Assembly (NCBI GenBank): GCA_021200775.1
Contig: JAJQGB010000004.1
Location: 310,001 to 374,000, forward strand
Reading direction: 5' to 3'
Source: Oscillospiraceae bacterium
GTDB taxonomy: Bacteria; Bacillota; Clostridia; Oscillospirales; Ruminococcaceae
DNA length: 64,000 nt
The position numbers and the translations under genes are program-made. Shown in pieces: positions 58,091 through 64,000 of this stretch (the first letter of the stretch is position 1; every line of letters begins with the position of its first letter). A model generated the notes under the pieces. The model saw only the letters and a program-made list of their open reading frames with translations, made no database searches and was not told where the DNA came from.

Positions 58091-59347
58091 TTACTTCTTT
58101 TTGTCTGACGTAGACTTTCTCACTATTTCCGGATCTTTTCCTTCTGTTACACACTCAGGACCAATAACAATGCTCAAAATACTCGGGTCGGAGGGAGCCT
58201 CGAACATCGACTTCATGAGAATACCCTCTACAATCGAACGAAGTCCTCTCGCACCGGTTTTCTGCTCCAGAGCCTTCTTTGCAATCTCAACCTTTGCTTC
58301 ATCGGTAATTTCAAGGTCTATATCGTCATAATCAAAGAGCTTTTTATACTGCTTTTCGAGAGAATTCTTCGGCTCCGAAAGGATGGAAACAAGTGCTTCC
58401 TCATCAAGCGGAGACAAAACAGTCACAACCGGCAATCTTCCGACAAGCTCGGGAATCATTCCGAACTTTACAAGGTCCTGAGGTATTACTTTTTTCAGGA
58501 CGTCTTTCGTATCAAGCTTCTGGCTCTGATTCAAAGTACCACCAAAGCCGATTTTCGACGAGTCGGTTCTTCTGCGGATGATAGTTTCAAGACCGTCGAA
58601 CGCACCACCACAAATAAACAGGATATTTTTGGTATCAATCTGTATAAACTCCTGTGTCGGATGCTTTCTTCCGCCCTGTGGAGGTACATTTGAAAGTGTA
58701 CCTTCAACTATTTTAAGTAACGCCTGCTGAACGCCCTCGCCGCTGACATCTCTTGTTATGGATTTGTTCTCAGACTTTCTTGCTATCTTGTCTATCTCGT
58801 CGATGTAGATAATGCCGTGTTCTGCGGCGTGCACATCATAGTCAGCCGCCTGGAGAAGTCTGAGAAGTACATTCTCGACGTCGTCTCCGACATATCCAGC
58901 CTCGGTAAGAGTTGTTGCGTCAGCAATTGCAAACGGAACATTGAGAGTTTTAGCAAGCGTCTGTGCTAAAAGAGTCTTTCCAACACCGGTCGGTCCCAGA
59001 AGCAGAACATTCGACTTCTGGATTTCGACATCTCCGCCATTATCGTTTGAAATCACTCTCTTGTAGTGGTTATATACAGCTACTGACAGCGCAAGTTTTG
59101 CTTCATCCTGCCCGATAACGTACTTATCAAGCTCTTTCTTTATGTCAATCGGCTTAGTGAGAGTAATGTCGGAAGACTTACGCAAACTCTTGTCGACTAA
59201 ATTTCTTTCTTCAAGTATGTCGTAGCAGAACATGACGCAATCGTCACAGATATGGACGTCCCCCGCCGAAAATAGGCTTTTTACCTGACTTTCCGGCTTT
59301 CCGCAGAAATTGCATCTTTTCATCCCGCCGCCATCGAATCCCGGCAT
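58091..59347 (-). CDS. clpX: ATP-dependent Clp protease ATPase subunit ClpX
   Basis: A 418-residue AAA+ unfoldase. N-terminal zinc-binding domain with C12, C15, C34 and C37, Walker [13 protein letters not shown], Walker [10 protein letters not shown] and the IGF-type loop IGFGGT for ClpP docking. It feeds ClpP. ATG 59347 is used since AAGGAGGAG stands just upstream; the longer frame would begin inside the preceding hairpin. Confidence 0.96.
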   Translation of the reverse strand: MPGFDGGGMKRCNFCGKPESQVKSLFSAGDVHICDDCVMFCYDILEERNLVDKSLRKSSDITLTKPIDIKKELDKYVIGQDEAKLALSVAVYNHYKRVISNDNGGDVEIQKSNVLLLGPTGVGKTLLAQTLAKTLNVPFAIADATTLTEAGYVGDDVENVLLRLLQAADYDVHAAEHGIIYIDEIDKIARKSENKSITRDVSGEGVQQALLKIVEGTLSNVPPQGGRKHPTQEFIQIDTKNILFICGGAFDGLETIIRRRTDSSKIGFGGTLNQSQKLDTKDVLKKVIPQDLVKFGMIPELVGRLPVVTVLSPLDEEALVSILSEPKNSLEKQYKKLFDYDDIDLEITDEAKVEIAKKALEQKTGARGLRSIVEGILMKSMFEAPSDPSILSIVIGPECVTEGKDPEIVRKSTSDKKK

Positions 59348-59365
59348 CCAGGACTCCTCCTTCTC

Positions 59366-59423
59366 AAAAATATCCTGCCGAACCGCACAAGTCATTAAGC
59401 CTTAACGCTATGCGGTCCGGCAG
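59366..59423 (-). terminator. Hairpin with U-run between clpP and clpX
   Basis: CTGCCGAACCGCA (59375-59387) pairs with TGCGGTCCGGCAG (59411-59423), 13 bp with one G-U, followed by GATATTTTT on the minus strand. It could reduce read-through from clpP to clpX. Confidence 0.65.
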
Positions 59424-59434
59424 TCTTACATCTT

Positions 59435-60025
59435 TTACTGTCTTACCATTATCTTATCGATAAGACCATACTCCAAAGCTTCCTCGGGAGTCATATAGTT
59501 GTCCCTTTCAGTATCTCTGGTTATCTCTTCAATCGGCTTGCCGGTGCACTCAGAGAGAATACGGTTGAGCTTTTCGCGAGTCTTGACCATGTGATCTGAC
59601 TGAATCTTTATATCGGTGCACTGACCGGAAAGTCCGCCACCACCGATAAGAGGCTGATGGATGAGAATCTCGCTGTTCGGAAGAGCAATTCTCTTTCCCT
59701 TTGTTCCGCCTGCAAGAAGCACTGCTCCCATAGAAGCCGCCATTCCTACACAGATGGTGGAAACATCACACTTGACATACTGCATTGTGTCGTAAATAGC
59801 CATTCCTGCAGTGATGGAGCCTCCGGGACTGTTGATGTAAAGATAAATGTCCTTCTCCGCATCCTGTCCTTCAAGGAACAAAAGCTGTGCTACAACTATG
59901 CTTGCAGTAGCATCATCAACCTGGTCGGAAAGTACTATAATTCTGTCGTTCAAAAGGCGTGAAAAGATATCATAAAATCTTTCGCCGTGACTTGTCTGTT
60001 CAATTACGTTTGGTACAAGAGCCAT
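59435..60025 (-). CDS. clpP: ATP-dependent Clp protease proteolytic subunit ClpP
   Basis: A 196-residue serine protease. Ser in GMAASMGA, His in ILIHQP and the Asp in the late [10 protein letters not shown] complete the triad. Tetradecamer partner of ClpX. Located between tig and clpX, the usual order. Confidence 0.97.
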   Translation of the reverse strand: MALVPNVIEQTSHGERFYDIFSRLLNDRIIVLSDQVDDATASIVVAQLLFLEGQDAEKDIYLYINSPGGSITAGMAIYDTMQYVKCDVSTICVGMAASMGAVLLAGGTKGKRIALPNSEILIHQPLIGGGGLSGQCTDIKIQSDHMVKTREKLNRILSECTGKPIEEITRDTERDNYMTPEEALEYGLIDKIMVRQ

Positions 60026-60081
60026 TATATAACCTCCTTACTTCTTAAATGGTTCATTACGATTTGCTATTCGAGAATTTC

Positions 60082-61416
60082 TCAATGAGAAAGATGATTA
60101 TGGATATGCTCGTCATCCTCGTCAGCCTCAGCTGTAACGGTTTCGATAACAGCATTGTCCTTGACAAGGTCAGCTGCCTTGCCTACGCTTGCGTCAGCCT
60201 TGATGTCGGCAACGGGAATGTACTGCTTGACGGTGTCAACAGGCATCTCATAGTAGGATGCGATGTCAGCGTACTCCTTCTCGATGTCCTCATCTGATAC
60301 TTCAATATTTTCGAGCTCAACAATCTTCTCAAGAGCGAGTCTCAACTTAACCTGCTTCTCAGCCGGCTCCTTGTAGGTCTCTCTCAAAGATTCCTCAGTC
60401 ATGCCGGTGTACTGGAGATACAGGTCAAGCGGAATACCCTGCTGTTGAAGTCTTGCAGAGAGCTGGTCGACCAAATCGTTGACCTTGTTTTCATACATAA
60501 CTTCCGGAATTTCGCCCTCAACCTTTTCGATAAGAGCATCCATGACAGCATCCTCAGCTTCTGCCTGAGCGTGCTCCTCCATGTGTTCCTCAATCTGCTT
60601 CTTTACATCAGCTCTGAGTTCTTCAGCTGTATCGAAATCGGAAGTATCCTTTGCGAAATCGTCGTCAAACTCAGGAAGTTCCTTCTTCTGAATCTCATGA
60701 AGCTTAATCTTGAAGACAGCGTCGGCACCCGCAAGCTCTGCAGAATGATATTCCTCAGGGAACTTGACATTGATATCAAATTCTTCGTCAATGCTGTGAC
60801 CGACAACCTGCTCCTCGAAACCAGGGATGAACTGTCCACTGCCCAAAGTAAGGGTGAAGCCTTCGTCCTTACCACCTTCAAAAGGAACGCCGTCCTTGAA
60901 GCCTTCATAGTCGATAACTACATCGTCGCCCATTTCGCAAGGTCTCGAATCGATGTTGATGGTTCTCTCGTTCTTTTCGAGCATATGACCGATTTCGTGC
61001 TCAACTTCATGCTCGGTGACAGGATGAAGAGTCTTTGTAGCCTTGATGCCAAGATAATCTTTAATTTCAATAGTAGGCTTTACAATGCAGGTAGCCTTCA
61101 TCTTGATACCGACTTCCTTGGAAATCTCGGTAATCTCAACATCAGGTGTAGCAACCAAATCAAGCTCTGCTTCCTTGACAGCATCTTCTACGGCAGGACC
61201 GTAAAGCTCGTTTGCGGCATCCTCGAAGAAGCAAGCCTCACCGTACTCCTTCTCGATGACCTTTCTCGGAGCCTTGCCCGGGCGGAAACCGGCAACGGTG
61301 ATTTTCGATTTATTCTTTAGATATGCCCTCTGAAGTGCGTCTTCAAACGCCTCAGGCGAAATCTCTATCTCCAATTCGTACTTGTTTGTTTCAACTTGAT
61401 TCTTTGTCTTTAACAT
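60082..61416 (-). CDS. tig: Trigger factor
   Basis: A 444-residue ribosome-bound chaperone. N-terminal ribosome-binding domain (TVAGFRPGKAPRKV signature around residue 40-53), a PPIase domain (about 155-240) and a helical C-terminal domain. The end is unusual for its His-rich acidic tail (DEDDEHIHNHLSH), which may bind metal. GGAGG precedes the ATG. Confidence 0.95.
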   Translation of the reverse strand: MLKTKNQVETNKYELEIEISPEAFEDALQRAYLKNKSKITVAGFRPGKAPRKVIEKEYGEACFFEDAANELYGPAVEDAVKEAELDLVATPDVEITEISKEVGIKMKATCIVKPTIEIKDYLGIKATKTLHPVTEHEVEHEIGHMLEKNERTINIDSRPCEMGDDVVIDYEGFKDGVPFEGGKDEGFTLTLGSGQFIPGFEEQVVGHSIDEEFDINVKFPEEYHSAELAGADAVFKIKLHEIQKKELPEFDDDFAKDTSDFDTAEELRADVKKQIEEHMEEHAQAEAEDAVMDALIEKVEGEIPEVMYENKVNDLVDQLSARLQQQGIPLDLYLQYTGMTEESLRETYKEPAEKQVKLRLALEKIVELENIEVSDEDIEKEYADIASYYEMPVDTVKQYIPVADIKADASVGKAADLVKDNAVIETVTAEADEDDEHIHNHLSH

Positions 61417-61508
61417 ACTGAACCTCCGATTTATTATTGTTTATGTAAAATCGCAATGGAACTGCAAGCATAAAACTCACGGTTCCTGCGTTTTTCATAC
61501 GTCTTTTT

Positions 61509-61519
61509 ATTATAGCACA
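61509..61519 (-). promoter_or_regulatory. Extended -10 promoter for tig
   Basis: TGTGCTATAAT on the minus strand, about 95 bases before the tig ATG. A matching -35 is not clear. Nothing else was seen in 61417-61557. Confidence 0.45.
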
Positions 61520-61557
61520 TATTCATTCTCTTTGCACCACATAATAAAACGCCAAAA

Positions 61558-62268
61558 TTATTTTTTGCAATTGTGCACAATTTCTGTGATATTAAGAGGC
61601 ATAAATTGTAAATAATCACTTGATATCAATCTGAAATTAATGCCGTATTTCTCGCCATTTACTGCCAGTCCATGCGACTTGCCATGAAGATGTCCATAGA
61701 AGCAATGTTTGACCTCATACCTCTTCAGAACATCCAGAATGTCCGGATTTTCAACTTCGGCATATACAGGTGGATAGTGCAAAAATACTATCGGCGTCAA
61801 TCCTTCATCAACAGCACCCTGAATTGAAGTGGCAAGTCTGCCAGCTTCCCTTGCAATGACCTTTGCATCAGTGGGTTCACTCCCATCGTTTATCCAGCCA
61901 CGTGTACCACAAATCCCGAAATCCTCATAACGGTAGTGATTGTTATGAAGGAAGCTTATATTGTCGATACCATTTTCCGAAAGGAACTTGTCCGCTTTAG
62001 TCTTCGTCGACCACCAGTAATCGTGGTTGCCTTTTAAGATAATCTTTTGTCCGTTCAGCTCGCTGATGAATCTGAAATCCTCTAGAGAGCTTTCCAAATC
62101 CATTGCCCATGAAATATCTCCCGGTATTACAACCGTATCCTCAGGCTTGACTACATTCTGCCAGTTTCTTTTCAGCCTTTCAACATAGTTATCCCATCCG
62201 CCAAATATGTCCATCGGCTTATCCGACGAAAGAGAAAGGTGTAAATCTGCGATTACGAACAAAGACAT
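61558..62268 (-). CDS. Calcineurin-like metallophosphoesterase
   Basis: A 236-residue enzyme with the metal motifs ADLHLS (start), GDISWAM, GNHDYWW, HYPP and the late GHLHG. Substrate unknown, possibly a nucleotide or a phosphodiester. ATG 62268 is taken since the protein starts MSLFVIADLH there; the TTG at 62280 is the other option. Confidence 0.88.
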   Translation of the reverse strand: MSLFVIADLHLSLSSDKPMDIFGGWDNYVERLKRNWQNVVKPEDTVVIPGDISWAMDLESSLEDFRFISELNGQKIILKGNHDYWWSTKTKADKFLSENGIDNISFLHNNHYRYEDFGICGTRGWINDGSEPTDAKVIAREAGRLATSIQGAVDEGLTPIVFLHYPPVYAEVENPDILDVLKRYEVKHCFYGHLHGKSHGLAVNGEKYGINFRLISSDYLQFMPLNITEIVHNCKK

Positions 62269-62388
62269 ATTGGCGACCAATCCTCAAAAACAACAATACA
62301 TTCAGGCAGAATATAATCCAGACAAAGAGGAATAATACAAACAGTCCTTCTTTGTATGGATTAATACTGTCCGAAAGGAATAATACAG

Positions 62389-62559
62389 ATGGAAAACGAT
62401 AAAATCTACGGTATCAAGTGTGGCGTATCCGAATGTGTCTACAACAGAGAAGCCAAGGAGTGCGTTGCAGGAAAGATTGACGTCTGCTCCTGCGGGTGCT
62501 CACATCCCAACTGCTCCGCTCAGACAGAGTGCAAAACCTTCAAGCCGAGAAGCTTTTAA
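62389..62559 (+). CDS. DUF1540-type Cys-rich small protein
   Basis: A 56-residue protein with eight Cys: C11, C16, C25, C33, C35, C37, C42 and C48. Motifs IKCGVSECVYN and TECKTF are those of DUF1540, a small Clostridial family. Metal binding is likely. AAAGGA stands 9 bases before the ATG. It is a lone gene, divergent from the phosphoesterase gene, with its own terminator. A repeat AGGAATAATACA occurs twice (about 62329 and 62376) before it. Confidence 0.82.
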   Translation: MENDKIYGIKCGVSECVYNREAKECVAGKIDVCSCGCSHPNCSAQTECKTFKPRSF

Positions 62560-62566
62560 GGTTATT

Positions 62567-62602
62567 CAGCATCAGGCTAAAACAGTCTGATGCTGATTTT
62601 TT
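62567..62602. terminator. Terminator after the DUF1540 gene
   Basis: CAGCATCAG (62567-62575) pairs with CTGATGCTG (62587-62595), followed by a T-run to 62602. It also lies just past the end of the convergent thrC. Confidence 0.8.
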
Positions 62603-64000
62603 CAGAACAGGAAATCGAGAACCGCATCGCTCATCTTGTCGGGAGCGACAGTATTCGTGAATCTTACAGTCTTGTCCTTGATTGAAGCCAGAGACTCGGG
62701 GGCAGGAACACCACACTTCTCTTCAAGAAGCTTCACCATCTCGAATTCATCGGCGCCGTCAGCGTCACAGCCAAGTGCACCAAGAACAGATGCTGAGAAC
62801 TTATATGGGCTTGCAGTAGAAGCAATGACAGTCTTTGTGGTATCACCTGTCGCTTGAACGTAGCTCTCGTAAACTTTAGAAGCTACGGCTGTGTGAGTGT
62901 CCATCGTGTAGGAATACTTCTCAAATATACTGCAAATCTGCGCCTTAGTTTCTTCGTCGGTGCAATAATCAGCATAGAATATCTCGTTGAGCTTTGACTT
63001 GATTTCATCCGAAACTTCAAATCTTCCAGTTTCGGACAAATCTTTATAAAGGCTCCTGATATACTCATCATCACCGCCAGAAAGCAGGAACAGGAGTCTC
63101 TCGATATTGGACGAAATCAGAATATCCATTGAGGGTGAAATTGTTGTATAGAACTTTCTGTTTCTGTCATAAACGCCGGTGCGAATAAAGTCAGTCAGAA
63201 CATTATTCGAGTTTGAAGCGCAGATAAGCTTGCCAACAGGGATTCCCATCATCTTGGCATAGTAAGCCGCCAAAATATTGCCGAAATTGCCGGTAGGGAC
63301 ACAGAAGTTGAGCTTGTCACCCATTTTGATTTCGCCGTCTTTTACCAGCTCGACATATGAAGATACATAGTAAACAATCTGCGGCACAAGTCTTCCCCAG
63401 TTAATTGAGTTTGCGCTGGAGAACATCATTCCACCGTCATCGAGCTTTTTAAGAACTTCGCTATCGGTAAATATCTTTTTGACACCTGTCTGGGCGTCGT
63501 CAAAGTTGCCGTCGATTGCACAAACGGAGACGTTACTTCCCTCCTGAGTTGTCATCTGAAGCTTCTGCATTGCGCTGACACCGTGAGCAGGATAGAAGAC
63601 CATTATGCTGGTACCCTCAACATTCTTGAAGCCCTCCAAAGCCGCCTTTCCGGTATCTCCGGAAGTAGCGACAAGTATTACAACCTTCTTGTCGATTCCA
63701 AGCTTCTTGACAGAGACAGTCAGAAGATACGGCAAAATCTGAAGCGCCATATCTTTGAAAGCGCACGTAGGACCATGCCAAAGTTCCAACATATACCTGC
63801 CGTCGAAAAGATGGGCAAGCTCCATAATACTTTCACTGTCAAAATTCTTGGTGTTATATGCGCCTTCTGTGCAATATCTGAGCTCAGCCTCAGTAAAGTC
63901 GGTGAGATACTTTGACAGAACGAACGAGGCTTTCTCAGGATAGCTCATATCCTGAAGGGCTATCAAATCTGCTTCCGTAAGTGTCGGAACCTCTGACGGG
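62602..64000 (-). CDS. thrC: Threonine synthase, 5' end outside the window
   Basis: A PLP enzyme making threonine from phosphohomoserine. The PLP Lys is in HGPTCAFKDMA, followed by LVATSGDTGKAALEG; further motifs are SANSINWGRL and PTGNFGN. The frame stays open to the right edge (upstream residues read SEVPTLTEADL), so the first 20 or so codons lie outside. Length otherwise fits the bacterial type I enzyme. Confidence 0.93.
   Translation of the reverse strand, partial: PSEVPTLTEADLIALQDMSYPEKASFVLSKYLTDFTEAELRYCTEGAYNTKNFDSESIMELAHLFDGRYMLELWHGPTCAFKDMALQILPYLLTVSVKKLGIDKKVVILVATSGDTGKAALEGFKNVEGTSIMVFYPAHGVSAMQKLQMTTQEGSNVSVCAIDGNFDDAQTGVKKIFTDSEVLKKLDDGGMMFSSANSINWGRLVPQIVYYVSSYVELVKDGEIKMGDKLNFCVPTGNFGNILAAYYAKMMGIPVGKLICASNSNNVLTDFIRTGVYDRNRKFYTTISPSMDILISSNIERLLFLLSGGDDEYIRSLYKDLSETGRFEVSDEIKSKLNEIFYADYCTDEETKAQICSIFEKYSYTMDTHTAVASKVYESYVQATGDTTKTVIASTASPYKFSASVLGALGCDADGADEFEMVKLLEEKCGVPAPESLASIKDKTVRFTNTVAPDKMSDAVLDFLF

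Noticed and set aside
60445..61320. 291-codon open frame on the plus strand
   Set aside because: Antisense to trigger factor, whose domains and motifs are clear on the minus strand; no start signals.

Overview
The window looks like chromosome from an anaerobic, spore-forming Firmicute of the class Clostridia, most likely a Ruminococcus-like fibre degrader. The main reasons are the spoIIGA-sigE-sigG block, other sporulation genes (yqfC, yqfD, ylbJ, yunB), a split transketolase, GatCAB, RarA next to ClpXP and trigger factor, and GH30 xylanase-like lipoproteins. The assignment comes from gene content and family resemblance only. No rRNA, tRNA, CRISPR array, prophage or insertion sequence was recognised.

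Layout. 1-3.2 kb (+): end of a U32 peptidase, manA, a P-loop ATPase of the PRK06851 type and a Gly/Pro/Arg-rich small protein. 3.3-4.4 kb (-): a Xer-type recombinase behind a perfect 32-base palindrome. 4.5-11.9 kb (-): yqfC-yqfD, then phoH-ybeY-era-yqzL-recO-mutS2, a classical Firmicute order; yqzL is a short gene overlapping recO. 11.9-12.9 kb (+): ylbJ. 13-28 kb (-): sepF-ylmH-divIVA-ileS-lspA-rluD-like-HAD-transketolase-yunB-ligA-gatC-gatA-gatB, almost without gaps. 28-35.3 kb (-): ylbF-mutS-mutL-miaA and an HlyD-like protein. 35.5-43.5 kb (-): a sugar and surface region with a small NPTTG protein, a secreted GH30-like enzyme, galE and three tandem GH30 lipoproteins. 43.7-46.9 kb (+): dnaD-like, dnaI/dnaC-like and a membrane-anchored alpha/beta hydrolase. 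46.9-52.1 kb (-): tyrS, sigG, sigE, spoIIGA and an M18 aminopeptidase. 52.2-55.7 kb (-): a lytic transglycosylase, coaE, tsaC, prfA and a DUF951 gene. 55.8 kb (+): an S1-domain protein. 56.7-62.3 kb (-): rarA, clpX, clpP, tig and a metallophosphoesterase. 62.4 kb (+): a DUF1540 peptide. The minus-strand threonine synthase runs off the right edge.

How the parts fit. Most of the window is information processing and cell-cycle housekeeping (ligation, mismatch repair, RecO, Era and YbeY for ribosomes, amidotransferase, synthetases, release factor, SepF/DivIVA, Clp proteolysis), interleaved with sporulation genes. The spoIIG operon has a perfect Spo0A box upstream. The sigG start region forms an 18-bp hairpin that buries its ribosome binding site, and the left arm of this hairpin overlaps a sigma-F-like promoter. 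Similar but weaker arrangements precede yunB and the PRK06851-type ATPase. The accessory part is the GH30/galE region, which points to extracellular attack on xylan by surface-anchored enzymes.

The most interesting signals are these hairpin-buried ribosome binding sites, the long palindrome before the recombinase, the GH30 triplication with repeat-rich linkers, a promoter whose -35 lies in a terminator hairpin before phoH, and several small unexplained proteins. All promoter, terminator and hairpin calls were made by eye.
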